64,000 nucleotides of DNA from Bin87 sp965262485 (GCA_965262485.1 OZ253540.1:620001-684000), one strand, 5' to 3'. Positions 17,520 to 26,629 are shown, numbered from the stretch's first letter. A program made the numbers and translations. Notes: generated from the letters alone by a model not told the origin.

Positions 17520-18551
17520 TCACAGCTCGAATATCAACACCCACATGGGGCCATTTCCGATGTCATAGACATCCAGAGCCTCCAATGTGCCGCTGTCCTG
17601 GTTCACATGATATGAAGCCAGGCGGCCCGACTCCAGGCCGGCGGCGTACAGGAAGTTGCCGGTGGGGTCGATGCTGAAGGCCCGGGGCACCGGCTCCGTG
17701 GCTACTCTGCCGATGGGCGTCAGGCTGCCGTCGGACGCGTCCACTGCGAACCCGGCGATGCTGTTGTGTCCCCGGTTCGGCGCGTACAGGAAACTACCGG
17801 ATGGCGTGATCTGAATCTGTGAGCAAGAGTTCCTCCCGTCGTAATCCTCCGGCAGCGTGGGCACCGTCTGGAACGGCGCCAGAGTACCGGCCTCAGGGTC
17901 GAAATTGTACGCGGTAACGCTGCACCCTTGCTCGTTCGATGAATACACTACGTTCAGATTGGGGTTGAAGCAGATGTGGCGTGGCCCTTCCGGAGAGTTC
18001 GGTACCACGCGGTCGGGATTGTTGGGAGAAAGGTTGCCGGTTGCCTGGTCAAACTTGAACTGAAAGATGGCGTTCATGCCAGTTTGTGAACCCTCGGCGA
18101 TGTGCGGCACGAATGCGAAACGATTGGAGGGATCGGTTTGGATGAAATGGGCGCCGATGCCAGTCTCCCGCCATTCGGTGGGTGACGCGTTCAACTGCCC
18201 ATCGGCGGTGAATCCATGCACGCCGGTGCGGGCCTGGTAATAATAGGCTGAAAGCAGATGGTTGCCCGTTTGGTCTGTTGACACATGCACCGGGTCGCCT
18301 TCCAAATCGACGTGGCTCAACGGTTGGAGGCTACCTGTTCCCGGGTCTATGCCGAAGCTCGACATACCAAACGCACCCGGCAAACGGCGTCCCACGAACA
18401 GAAAACGCTGCTGCGGATCCACCGCCATCGGAGCCGGCATACCGGCCAACGGAAACTCCGCCAGCCGCTGCAATGCCCCGGTGCCTGGGTTCATATCGTA
18501 CTGCGCGATGGTGTCGTCCTGTTGCAGCGAAATGTACATGTGGGTAGCCAT
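17520..18551 (-). CDS. Lactonase-family seven-bladed beta propeller (6-phosphogluconolactonase-like)
   Basis: This 343-residue protein has repeated blades of the type MYISLQQDDTIAQYDMNPGTGALQRL, FLFVGRR, and SGSFLYAPNRGHNSIAGFAVDASDGSLT. This is the PgL/YkgB lactonase fold, which has no signal peptide here. Relatives hydrolyse 6-phosphogluconolactone or cyclise muconate. The promoter side and first 40 codons of this gene are repeated 1.8 kb to the right at 20201-20475, where only a fragment remains. Confidence 0.85.
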   Translation of the reverse strand: MATHMYISLQQDDTIAQYDMNPGTGALQRLAEFPLAGMPAPMAVDPQQRFLFVGRRLPGAFGMSSFGIDPGTGSLQPLSHVDLEGDPVHVSTDQTGNHLLSAYYYQARTGVHGFTADGQLNASPTEWRETGIGAHFIQTDPSNRFAFVPHIAEGSQTGMNAIFQFKFDQATGNLSPNNPDRVVPNSPEGPRHICFNPNLNVVYSSNEQGCSVTAYNFDPEAGTLAPFQTVPTLPEDYDGRNSCSQIQITPSGSFLYAPNRGHNSIAGFAVDASDGSLTPIGRVATEPVPRAFSIDPTGNFLYAAGLESGRLASYHVNQDSGTLEALDVYDIGNGPMWVLIFEL

Positions 18552-18700
18552 GTCAACCGTTCCTCCCCGTACTGTGTGTTGCTATCCTACCACCCGCCAT
18601 CCTTGTTGTAGATAGTTTGCTGCAGACTGAACCGCCGGCCAGAGTGCCCTACGGCGCTCCGTCGGTTGCAGCGTGGGTCCGCCGGCGACCCCAACCGAGG
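18433..18700. repeat. Direct repeat, left copy (lactonase 5' end and upstream region)
   Basis: About 268 bases, from CCGGCATACCGGCCAAC in the lactonase gene through its start and into the upstream DNA to CGACCCCAACCGA, recur in the same orientation at 20201-20475 with a few percent to about ten percent differences. The two copies bracket the HATPase/STAS gene. Confidence 0.85.
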
Positions 18701-18815
18701 TTCCGTTTTGTTACCACCGGTGCGCGCTCGCCAAGTTGGTTATGGATGCCGGCCATAAACGCCATTGCGCGAATCATCCGGTGCATTGATCCTGTCCGGA
18801 TGTCAACCATGAACG

Positions 18816-20084
18816 TTATGTGTCGCCGTTGCCTAGCCGTGTACGCTGGACTATCGCTCTGTCAATCAATCCTTCTACGGTTGGGTCGACATTGACCAGA
18901 GATAGACGCGTCATGAACGCTCTGGGCCCCATTTCAACGAACAGGCGGCCAAAAACCTCATCGGCAAAGCTACTGGATATGACGCCGACGCCTTGAAAAT
19001 CTATTGTGACCTTTGGGTGCATTCGCAACAGATTCTCGATTGCACTGCGAATTCGTTGCCCACCTTGGCGTGAACCCAATGCATGCCGGGCTTCCTTTCG
19101 TACGTCAAAAATCAAGTCCCCAACTTCGTTCTCGAATTTCCGCTCTATGTAGTCGAACGCGGGGTCGTGGGGCCCTCCCTTGAACCTAAGAGCCCGATCT
19201 AGCAGGGTACTATCGCTGAGGCCTATTCGGCAGCGGACCGAAGTGCCTTTGTATGGGATCTGGTTCCTTCGACTCGACACTCGTCCGTCGGCTGTGCAAT
19301 ACAGCGACCCGTTCAGCGAATTGATTTGGAATTGACCGTCTGACATGGTAGCAACGCGGAAACTTCCATAAAGCCCGTTTCCTGCATTGCTAGATTTATC
19401 CCTGGTAGTTCCTTCGTCAATCGCTTGTCGTAGAGCCTGTGGGTGATTTTTCATCTTCATGCTTTCGGGGATGCCTATGCCAGCGTCGGCCACTACGAAC
19501 TCGACTTCATTGTTGCTGGGATAGGCTGTTGCTTGAATGAACCCCCCTACTTTCGAGTTAGCATGGTTTGAAACGTTGTCCATGATTTCCCACAAAGACC
19601 ACTCCATCGCTTTTAGTGCTTCTCTGCTGGTTTCCAATTGCACTAGGATTAGGTTCATTACCCGGTCCAAAATTTCGCTCGAAACGCTCATATCATCGCT
19701 GCCAAAGCGCAGGGCAGGGACATGGCCGCCCGCATACATGCTTTGTTCGTATCGGTCCGGAGAAATATGGTGAGCCCAGTTGGCGTTGCTAAACAATCGC
19801 GCCAAACCTTCGCTTGTGGGCAATTTCAACTCGAACGCCACGTTTTTCTCGCGATAATCCGTGATGATCGGCATGAGTGGGAGCATAACTGTCTCGGTAA
19901 TGGATTCACATCCGGAAAAGTCAAGGACCACGTCCAGGAAACCGCGAACCGTCACCGTCTGGTGCAACAGCAAACAAAAAAACCGCAGATCTACAGGGTG
20001 CACGTTCCCATCCACAACGATCACATTGTCGAATCGGTCCAAATTCACACTCTCCAAATCCTTTGTAGTCAGCGGGTTGCGCAA
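18816..20084 (-). CDS. STAS - HATPase - STAS-like (DUF4325) regulatory protein
   Basis: This 422-residue protein appears to have three parts. An N-terminal STAS-like segment (about 20-105) has DVVLDFSGCESIT. A GHKL ATPase domain (about 130-290) has N-box EIMDNVSNHANS, G1 VADAGIGIP and G2 NAGNGLYGSF. A C-terminal segment has VTIDFQGVGVISSSFADEVFGRL, typical of DUF4325. Such proteins resemble anti-sigma-factor kinase/antagonist fusions and are often found in defence or stress contexts. No His kinase dimerisation helix is present. The start is a TTG and uncertain. It sits between two copies of the lactonase 5' region, which suggests insertion. Confidence 0.75.
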   Translation of the reverse strand: MRNPLTTKDLESVNLDRFDNVIVVDGNVHPVDLRFFCLLLHQTVTVRGFLDVVLDFSGCESITETVMLPLMPIITDYREKNVAFELKLPTSEGLARLFSNANWAHHISPDRYEQSMYAGGHVPALRFGSDDMSVSSEILDRVMNLILVQLETSREALKAMEWSLWEIMDNVSNHANSKVGGFIQATAYPSNNEVEFVVADAGIGIPESMKMKNHPQALRQAIDEGTTRDKSSNAGNGLYGSFRVATMSDGQFQINSLNGSLYCTADGRVSSRRNQIPYKGTSVRCRIGLSDSTLLDRALRFKGGPHDPAFDYIERKFENEVGDLIFDVRKEARHALGSRQGGQRIRSAIENLLRMHPKVTIDFQGVGVISSSFADEVFGRLFVEMGPRAFMTRLSLVNVDPTVEGLIDRAIVQRTRLGNGDT

Positions 20085-20160
20085 CCCTGTCCGGAAAATC
20101 GTTTACAAACACAGGGCGTACGACGATCGACCTTAGTTAAAAGCACTGAACGGTTCTCGG

Positions 20161-20325
20161 TTACGAGTCGTTCGGCCATGCGCGTAAGGGTTCACGGCTC
20201 ATCGGAGCCGGCATACCGGCCAACGAAAATGCCGCCAGCCGCTGCAATGCCCCAGTGTCTGGGTTCATATCGTACTGCGCGATGGTGTCGTCCTGTTGCA
20301 GCGAAATGTACATGTGGGTAGCCAT
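20161..20325 (-). pseudogene. Truncated lactonase duplicate (5' fragment)
   Basis: The first 40 codons match the start of the lactonase at 17520-18551 (MATHMYISLQQDDTIAQYDM, then TGALQRLA and AGMPAPM). After about 20200 the reading frame runs into unrelated sequence and stops at 20161. Differences from the full gene show that the duplication is not recent. Confidence 0.8.
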
Positions 20326-20475
20326 GTCTACCGTTCCTCCCCGTGCTGTATGCCGCCATCCTACCACCCGCCATCCCTGTTGTAGATAGTTTGCTACAGA
20401 CTGAACCGCCGGCCAGAGTGCCCTACGGCGCTCCGTCGGTTGCAGCGTGGGTCCGCCGGCGACCCCAACCGACGT
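20201..20475. repeat. Direct repeat, right copy
   Basis: This is the partner of the repeat at 18433-18700, in the same orientation, covering the lactonase start and about 150 bases upstream. Homology ends near GACGTTCC, where a short extra duplication of CCGACGTTCC occurs. Confidence 0.85.
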
Positions 20476-20604
20476 TCCCAGCCGACGTTCCGTTGCAATA
20501 GCGTGTAGCGCGGCCAATGCGTCGCAGATGTATAATCGGGCTACCCACGCTACGGGTCTCCTTGATACGAGGCCGGGATGCGGTTGTAAGATGGAGGTAC
20601 GTTT

Positions 20605-20805
20605 ATGCCTGAACCTGGTGAAATTTCTATTGAAGAATTCAAGCTGATGGCTGACCGGGCCGGCCTCGGCATGGACCAACAGGAACTTGAGGACCTCATG
20701 CCGGTGTATGCCCTTTATGCAGCCTACGCCGAGCAACTCCACACCCTTGAGTTTGGTTCCGAAGAAATGGTCGTGGAGTTCCATCCCGACTGGCCGGATA
20801 GCTAA
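20605..20805 (+). CDS. Small AtzG/GatC-like protein preceding amidase
   Basis: This 66-residue acidic protein starts with EISIEEFKLMADRAGLGM and has the helix ELEDLMPVYALYAAYAEQL. Small helical proteins of this type precede amidase-signature genes and, in the characterised AtzG/AtzE pair, act like GatC in wrapping the amidase. The amidase starts 67 bases later on the same strand. Function is inferred from size and context. Confidence 0.6.
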   Translation: MPEPGEISIEEFKLMADRAGLGMDQQELEDLMPVYALYAAYAEQLHTLEFGSEEMVVEFHPDWPDS

Positions 20806-20835
20806 CCTGGCTATATTGTCAGGGGCCGCGTCTGT

Positions 20836-20873
20836 CCAAGGAGAGGAAATCACACCAAGGAGAGGAAATCACA
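20836..20873 (+). promoter_or_regulatory. Tandemly duplicated ribosome-binding site of the amidase gene
   Basis: The 19-mer CCAAGGAGAGGAAATCACA occurs twice head to tail (20836-20854 and 20855-20873). The second copy positions AAGGAGAGG before the ATG at 20873. The first copy is an identical Shine-Dalgarno site without its own ATG. Confidence 0.9.
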
Positions 20874-22279
20874 TGGTTGCGTCAAACACTGAATTGCATT
20901 TTTTGACCATTCACCAGGCCGGCGAATTGATGCGCAAGGGCGAGCTTTCACCGGTTGAATTGACCAGGGCTTGTCTGGAACGAATTCAGGAAACCGACGA
21001 CCGGTTGCATTCGTTCATCCTACTGTTGGCCGACGATGCTCTGGAGCAGGCGCGGGTCGCCGAATCGGAAATTCTGCGGGGTGAATATAAAGGCCGGATG
21101 CACGGCATACCCTTCGCGCTCAAAGACCTGTACGACACCGCCGGCGTCCGCACCACGTCCGGGTCCCGAGTGGACATTGACCGTGTTCCCACCGTGGATG
21201 CGACCACCACGGCCCGGCTGAAGGCGGCTGGTGGAATCCTGCTTGGTAAACTGGCCATGCACGAATTCGCCCTCGGCGGTCCCGATTGGACAACACCGTT
21301 CGAGCCGGCCTGCAACCCGTGGAACCTGGATCACATTACCGGCGGATCCAGCAGCGGCTCGGGTTCAGCGGTGGCTTCGGGCCAATGCCTGGGGGCTTTG
21401 GGATCATGCACGGGCGGATCGATCAGGGGCCCGGCCTCACTGTGCGGCATTGTGGGCCTCAAGGCCACCTACGGCCGCGTGAGCCGTTTCGGGGTGGTGA
21501 CGCTCAGCTGGTCCCAGGATCATGCCGGGCCCATGACGTGGACGGTGGAAGACACCGCGTACATGCTGCAGGCTATCGCCGGCCACGACCCGAAGGATCC
21601 AACGTCCAGTCGCGCGCCAGTGCCGGACTACTCGCTTTCCCTGCGAGAAAACATCCGCGGCGTGAAGATTGGCCTGCCCAGGCACTACTTTTTTGATGCC
21701 GACCCCAGTGTCAGTCCCGAAGTCGTGGCCACGGTGGAGAAGGCGGTGGCAGCGCTGCAAGAGCTGGGCGCTCAGGTGGAAGAAGTGTCCCTGCCCAGTC
21801 TGGAATACGTCCGGGCCGCCAACTCGGTGATCATGGTCAGCGAAGCCTACGCGTATCACGAGCCGAATCTAAAAAGCCGACCCCAGGATTTCGGCGAGAT
21901 CGTGCGTGGAAGATTCCGCATCGGGGCATTGATGAGCGCCGCAGACTATTTGCAGGCGCAGCGCGTTCGGTCGTGGGCTCGCCGTGAGTTTGGCGAGGCG
22001 CTCAAAAAGGTAGACCTTCTGGTGACCCCCACCATGACGCAACCGGCGCCTGCCTTCGAAGGTTACGATCCAACCGCCACTGTCCGGGGGCGCAGCTTCA
22101 CCGCTCCTTTCAACGTAACCGGCCTGCCGGCCATTTCAGTGCCGTGCGGATTCAGCGCAGACGGGCTGCCCATCGGGATGCAGATTGCAGGCAAACCGTT
22201 CGATGAACCCGGCGTTATCCAGGCCGCGTACACCTACCAGCAATATGCCCGCTGGTATGAGACCCGTCCGCCAATCTAG
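20873..22279 (+). CDS. Amidase (amidase signature family)
   Basis: This 468-residue protein has the Ser-cisSer-Lys triad: Lys84 in IPFALKDLYDTAG, cis-Ser near 159-160 in TGGSSSGSGSA, and nucleophile Ser183 in SCTGGSIRGPAS. The usual Asp before TGGS is a Cys here. The family hydrolyses amides, including indoleacetamide, aryl amides and amidated Glu-tRNA. The AtzG/GatC-like gene directly upstream suggests a stand-alone amidohydrolase with a small partner rather than the GatCAB complex, since gatB is absent nearby. An in-frame start at 20687 overlaps the small gene and is rejected. Confidence 0.92.
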   Translation: MVASNTELHFLTIHQAGELMRKGELSPVELTRACLERIQETDDRLHSFILLLADDALEQARVAESEILRGEYKGRMHGIPFALKDLYDTAGVRTTSGSRVDIDRVPTVDATTTARLKAAGGILLGKLAMHEFALGGPDWTTPFEPACNPWNLDHITGGSSSGSGSAVASGQCLGALGSCTGGSIRGPASLCGIVGLKATYGRVSRFGVVTLSWSQDHAGPMTWTVEDTAYMLQAIAGHDPKDPTSSRAPVPDYSLSLRENIRGVKIGLPRHYFFDADPSVSPEVVATVEKAVAALQELGAQVEEVSLPSLEYVRAANSVIMVSEAYAYHEPNLKSRPQDFGEIVRGRFRIGALMSAADYLQAQRVRSWARREFGEALKKVDLLVTPTMTQPAPAFEGYDPTATVRGRSFTAPFNVTGLPAISVPCGFSADGLPIGMQIAGKPFDEPGVIQAAYTYQQYARWYETRPPI

Positions 22280-22586
22280 GGCATTTTTACATTCAGATTG
22301 TACAGGTTTATGCCGGCTGATTCCTTCACCTAACGGACTGTGGTGGTTTGCCGTTGAGCTTACCGGATATCCAACCCATTTATCTGGCCGGATTCTAGGG
22401 TGTTGACGGCCTGGCTGACGCCGTCCGGACGCGGCCTCAGTTCATTTGGGGCAGCAAGAATCGGCAGGCCGTTCTTACCATACGACCCGTTCGACTCGAC
22501 GATGCACGGAACAATAGGATTACGCAGGCGATGGGAAAACCCGGTTCGTATGATGGCGGGTTGTGCGCGGATTCCGGAGTTGGCGG
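22280..22586. other. Intergenic region, no gene seen
   Basis: This gap lies between the amidase stop and the stop of the convergent LLM oxidoreductase. Short frames here lack ribosome-binding sites. I see no clear terminator with a T-tract and no repeat shared with the rest of the window. Confidence 0.4.
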
Positions 22587-23510
22587 TTAGGCGGCCTGCT
22601 GTTCCAGTCGTCGTAATTTTTGCAGTTGGTTGATGAGTTGCGCTGGATTCGCCGCCCTCGGTTCCAGCACGAGGTAGGTTAGACCGGCGGCGGCGTATTC
22701 TTTTATGTCGCTGGAAACCTGTTCAGCTGATCCGCGTAACGGTGTTCTTCCCGCGCCGTTCATCGGTTGGTCGGTAATGTCCACGCCGGCTCTCAGGGAA
22801 AAATCGAACCCGTTTGCGGGTAATCCGGCGTCCGAACGCATCCGCAGGACCCGCCGGGCCACTTGCTCCACCTCTGCCGGCGATTGCCGAACACCGTGCC
22901 AGCCGTCTCCGAGGCGGGCAGCGCGACGCAGAGCGGGGGCGGAAGTGCCGCCCGTCCAGATTGGCGGCCGGGGCTGCCGGGTCGGGTGTGGCGTCATGGC
23001 AAGTCCGGAAACGCTGAAATGCCGTCCGGAGTAGTTCGGGGCGCGTTCGGTCCAAAATGCGCGCAGGATGTCGATATGCTCGTCTGTTACGGGGCCGCGC
23101 GACGCGAAATCGGCGCCCAGGCCAGCAAACTCTTCTGCCATCCACCCCACGCCGGCGCCTACAATCAATCTGCCTCGCGAAATCACGTCCAGCGTGCCCA
23201 GCATCTTCGCGTTGAGGACCGGATGCCGGTAAGGCAGGACGAGCACACTAAACCCCAAGTCCACCCGTTCGGTCACCGCGGCCAGGTAAGCCAACGTCGT
23301 AACGGGTTCCAGGATTGGGTCGTCAACCGACAGTGCGAATCGACCGTCGCTCCGGTAGGGGTATCTGGAACGGAGATCGGTGGGCCGGGCAATGTGGTCG
23401 CTGAGGAATATTCCGTCGAAACCCATTTCCTCCGCGCGTTGCGCCACATCGGAAAGGGCGTCAATTTCCGCCATCGGCCCAACGTTGGGTAAAATCACGC
23501 CGTATTTCAT
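22587..23510 (-). CDS. LLM-class (probably F420-dependent) oxidoreductase
   Basis: This 307-residue luciferase-like monooxygenase-fold protein has MKYGVILPNVG at the start. It also has EEMGFDGIFLSDHI, the TERVDLGFSVLVLPYRHPVL strand-helix unit, LIVGAGVGWMAEEF, and the C-terminal AAAGLTYLVLEP. These are characteristic of the F420-binding subfamily rather than bacterial luciferase. The substrate is unknown. It is transcribed away from the repeat-rich gap on its right. Confidence 0.88.
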   Translation of the reverse strand: MKYGVILPNVGPMAEIDALSDVAQRAEEMGFDGIFLSDHIARPTDLRSRYPYRSDGRFALSVDDPILEPVTTLAYLAAVTERVDLGFSVLVLPYRHPVLNAKMLGTLDVISRGRLIVGAGVGWMAEEFAGLGADFASRGPVTDEHIDILRAFWTERAPNYSGRHFSVSGLAMTPHPTRQPRPPIWTGGTSAPALRRAARLGDGWHGVRQSPAEVEQVARRVLRMRSDAGLPANGFDFSLRAGVDITDQPMNGAGRTPLRGSAEQVSSDIKEYAAAGLTYLVLEPRAANPAQLINQLQKLRRLEQQAA

Positions 23511-23603
23511 TCAAACCTCGGCACTGGCAAAATCGTACTGAACGATTGGTTGGCCGCAGTGTGCGGGCGTCTCGCTGCTTTGCGTTCTCACACCTACCCA
23601 CTT

Positions 23604-23748
23604 TGTCATTGCGACCCCGTACTCGATGCGAGGGTTGGCAATCTCGTCGCCGTAGCAATGGTGGTTTGCCGACGTGTGTTCAGCCTCATCGAGATTGCCA
23701 CGTGGTTCGACAGGCTCACCATGAGCGGCTGCGCTCCTCGCAATGACA
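23604..23748. repeat. Intergenic repeat with 11-bp inverted ends
   Basis: TGTCATTGCGA (23604-23614) is exactly inverted at TCGCAATGACA (23738-23748). Inside is the TTCGACAGGCTCACCATGAGCGG-type core shared with the 120-bp elements. Half of the end sequence (ATGACAAAGTGGGTACGCGT) also appears near 7900. The rest of the 490-base gap before citrate synthase shows no gene. Confidence 0.7.
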
Positions 23749-24000
23749 GATTAAAGCGAGTACGCGTAAGACTTTGCGTTTGGTTGACACTCCGGGGAAC
23801 CCGATGCTAGCATATTTCACCGCATGGTCGAACACCTTGAATCCACACCTTCAAACGGTCATGTGACGATGAATATCCGGATATTTTGACTGCTTGCATC
23901 CACGGTGCTCAATTAAGCGGGTATCTCATTTCCCGTCAAAGCAGCAAGCAACCTGCGCCGGCCGGCCAGGTACCACCGTGCACTGAATCCAAGGAGGACG

Positions 24001-25140
24001 ATGATGGCCGATCAACCCGAACTACATCGCGGTTTGATGAACGTTTATATGGACAATACGGAGTCCAGCTTCATCGACGGGGATATCGGGAAACTGTTGT
24101 ATCGGGGATACGACATCCACGATTTGGCGGAAAAGTCCACCTTTGAGGAGATCGTTTACCTGGTGCTGTACGGCGAATTGCCGAACCATGCCCAGCTGGA
24201 AGAGCTGGATGGTTACCTGCGCGCCAACCGGCGCATTCCTGATGAGATCATCACGGTAATCGATGCGGTCCAGTCCGCCCATCCCATGGATGTTTTGCAA
24301 ACCGCCATGATTGGGCTGGCCGCCTTCGACGAAGAATCTGAGGACAATTCCAAAGCAGCCAACATCCGCAAAGCGCTTCGGCTTACGGCCAAGGCTCCCA
24401 CCATAGTTACGGCTCATCACCGCGTGCGCTCCGGCCTTGAACCGGTGGCCCCGAATCCCGCCCTTAATCACGCCGGCAACTTCCTCTATATGTTGTTCGA
24501 CGAAATCCCGGACGACGAGACCGTCTCGCTCATGGATGTGGACTTCATACTTCACGCCGAACACGGTGTTAACGCCTCATCCTTTGCGGCCCGTGTCAGC
24601 GCCTCCACCAACTCTACGTTGCACGCAGCAGTGTCCGGAGCGGTGGGTGCGCTCAAGGGTCCTGCCCACGGCGGGGCTGCCGAAGAAGTAATGAAGATGT
24701 CGATGGAGATCGGCAATCCGGAAAACGCTGAAGAATACGCCCGCAAAAAGTTGGACAACCGCGAACGGATCATGGGTTTCGGGCACCGAGTCTATCGGGC
24801 CGAGGATCCACGGGCGCGACACCTTCGCGAACGATCACAGGCGCTGGGAGAGAAACGGGGCGATCCTCGCTGGTTCCAGATTCTCACCCACCTTTCCGAA
24901 GACGTGATGGCCCCCTACCGTGACCGCGGCATCTACGTGAATGTGGATTTCTACGCCGGCTCGATCTACCATCTGCTGGGGATCCCTTCCGACCTGTTCA
25001 TTCCAATCTTCGCTTTGGGACGGGTGCCAGGCTGGTCGGCTCAGTGTATTGAGCAATACGAAAACAACATCCTGCTGCGTCCTCGTCTGCACTACGTTGG
25101 CCCGATGGACCGTGAATACGTGCCCATCGACGAAAGATAA
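24001..25140 (+). CDS. gltA: Citrate synthase
   Basis: This enzyme condenses oxaloacetate and acetyl-CoA to citrate, the entry to the tricarboxylic acid cycle. The 379-residue length fits the short type II/archaeal-like form. Visible active-site motifs are His in LHAEHGVNASSF, His in GFGHRVYRAEDPRA, and the Asp in NVDFYAGSIY. AGGAGG lies before two consecutive ATGs (24001 and 24004), and either may be used. A strong hairpin after the stop may end transcription. Confidence 0.95.
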   Translation: MMADQPELHRGLMNVYMDNTESSFIDGDIGKLLYRGYDIHDLAEKSTFEEIVYLVLYGELPNHAQLEELDGYLRANRRIPDEIITVIDAVQSAHPMDVLQTAMIGLAAFDEESEDNSKAANIRKALRLTAKAPTIVTAHHRVRSGLEPVAPNPALNHAGNFLYMLFDEIPDDETVSLMDVDFILHAEHGVNASSFAARVSASTNSTLHAAVSGAVGALKGPAHGGAAEEVMKMSMEIGNPENAEEYARKKLDNRERIMGFGHRVYRAEDPRARHLRERSQALGEKRGDPRWFQILTHLSEDVMAPYRDRGIYVNVDFYAGSIYHLLGIPSDLFIPIFALGRVPGWSAQCIEQYENNILLRPRLHYVGPMDREYVPIDER

Positions 25141-25164
25141 TGCCGGGGCAGTTTTTAGAATCAC

Positions 25165-25194
25165 TCGGGCCGGCGTCGCGAGACGTCGGCCCGA
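25165..25194. terminator. Strong hairpin between convergent genes
   Basis: TCGGGCCGGCGTC and GACGTCGGCCCGA form a 13-bp stem with a single G-T wobble and a GCGA loop. It lies 24 bases after the citrate synthase stop and 45 before the end of the convergent lipoprotein gene. There is no clear T-tract, so it may work as a bidirectional barrier or a Rho-assisted end. Confidence 0.5.
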
Positions 25195-25239
25195 TGCAGT
25201 TAATAATGTAGCAGCCAAGAGGTTGTCGCGCCCGTCAGA

Positions 25240-26127
25240 CTAGGGATATACCTCCAGATTGCCCAGGTGCACTTCAGCGACTACCTCCTGGTCGCCGCCG
25301 TGGCCGTGTGCTGTGCTGCTATCCTCGCCGTGGTTGCCGTGTCCCTGCCCCACGTCCGGCACGATTACCGTTGCCGTCGCCTCCAATTTCTTCCCGGCGT
25401 ACACCAATTCGCCGTGGTTGTTGGAATTCAATGAAACCCGTATCTCGTGGTCACCGGGCGCCAGGTCGTCGAGCTGGTAATTGGGTTCAAATACCCGTGC
25501 CAATTTCTCGCCATCAACATAGATGTGCGCGTGGCCAACGCCCTCGGTATGGGCATGGTCCACCAATTCCGGTGCGAAACGGAATCCATCGGTTATGATG
25601 CTGACACTGACCCCACCGTCAGCGTCCGGTTCCGCAGTAATCGCCACGCTCAGGGGTGATTCGGATTCCACCAGTTCCGGTGCATCGGTTCCGTTGTGGT
25701 CGTCTCCCATGTGATCTCCAATTTCCATGCTCTCGCTCGCGAACACATGGAAATTGATGCCGAAAGCCCCGGCCGTGTGTGCCTCGAAAATCAATTCTCC
25801 CGGACGCTGCGGCGACACCTCCGCAATGAGGTCATACCCGTGCAGGTGAATTTCGCCGAGTTCGTCGGTCGTGAAGAGAAGGTGCACGGTGTCCCCCTGA
25901 TAAACCCTCAAGTCTTCACGGTCCAAAGTGGTGGCTCTGCCGACGATGGGTAATTTGATCAACACCGCGTCGGACGCGACAGCATCCGTTTCAGCGTTGC
26001 CGGTAGTCCGGTCGGAAACCGGTTGGCCAGCGGAACCGCAGGCCGTCAACGCGGGCGCTGTCAATATCGCCAGCGCGATTGCCAGCCAGCAAACATGCCG
26101 GCGAAATTTGGCGTGACTTAGTCGCAT
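25240..26127 (-). CDS. Secreted lipoprotein with cupredoxin-like and His-rich domains
   Basis: This roughly 295-residue protein starts at ATG 26127 with GGAGG upstream. It has a signal peptide ending in a lipobox, LTACGS, so the Cys should be lipidated and the protein anchored outside. A cupredoxin-like strand region follows (TLDREDLRVYQGDTVHLLFTTDELGEIHLHGYDL) with several His. A second domain holds FRFAPELVDHAHTEGVGHAHIYVDGEKL. The acidic/His linker (DHMGDDHNGTD) suggests copper or other metal binding. A His-rich membrane-anchored protein precedes it. I infer a role in metal handling outside the cell. Confidence 0.75.
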   Translation of the reverse strand: MRLSHAKFRRHVCWLAIALAILTAPALTACGSAGQPVSDRTTGNAETDAVASDAVLIKLPIVGRATTLDREDLRVYQGDTVHLLFTTDELGEIHLHGYDLIAEVSPQRPGELIFEAHTAGAFGINFHVFASESMEIGDHMGDDHNGTDAPELVESESPLSVAITAEPDADGGVSVSIITDGFRFAPELVDHAHTEGVGHAHIYVDGEKLARVFEPNYQLDDLAPGDHEIRVSLNSNNHGELVYAGKKLEATATVIVPDVGQGHGNHGEDSSTAHGHGGDQEVVAEVHLGNLEVYP

Positions 26128-26176
26128 CACGAAAATCCTCCGTGGTAAAACGTGTGAAAACGTCTGGTGAGAGGAC

Positions 26177-26629
26177 TCAGGCGATTGGCGGCTGTAGCGG
26201 GGGAGCAATACTCCGGCTTTCGGGTTGCTGGTAGCGAACCGCAAACGGCGACAACGGATTGTCTCCATGACCACGCGGCGGAACCGGACGCAGTCGCTCC
26301 GGCGCAGGACGAAATTCGGCGTGGATAACCGCCAGCATAAAACTGGTAGTGGAGTCGGTGAAGAACGCTACCGGACGCTCATCGGATCGGTTGCTGTTTG
26401 AGCGCACACCGTCCAACCGACCGGCGTGCGCGTGGCCCGGTTGGGAATCCACCAAGTGCTGATGTTGCACCGGCCGGCCGTCAAGATAAATATGCTGGTG
26501 GGTATGCGTGCGTTCGGCGAAGTGGTGATCGTCCAGCGGCCCGACCACCGGCAAGGTCAGCCAAAAGAGCGCCACTGCCAACAGTGATAGCGCTGCTCTG
26601 GTGGGTGGTTCGCTGCGACGCAATGGCAT
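26177..26629 (-). CDS. His-rich exported or membrane-anchored small protein
   Basis: This 150-residue protein starts at ATG 26629 and has one hydrophobic segment (about residues 11-31). It is followed by a His-dense stretch containing DDHHFAERTHTHQHIYLDG and VQHQHLVDSQPGHAHAG. No family is recognised. Its ribosome-binding site is weak. The His clusters and the adjacent downstream cupredoxin-like lipoprotein (50 bases apart, same strand) suggest joint metal capture, which is inference. Confidence 0.6.
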   Translation of the reverse strand: MPLRRSEPPTRAALSLLAVALFWLTLPVVGPLDDHHFAERTHTHQHIYLDGRPVQHQHLVDSQPGHAHAGRLDGVRSNSNRSDERPVAFFTDSTTSFMLAVIHAEFRPAPERLRPVPPRGHGDNPLSPFAVRYQQPESRSIAPPLQPPIA

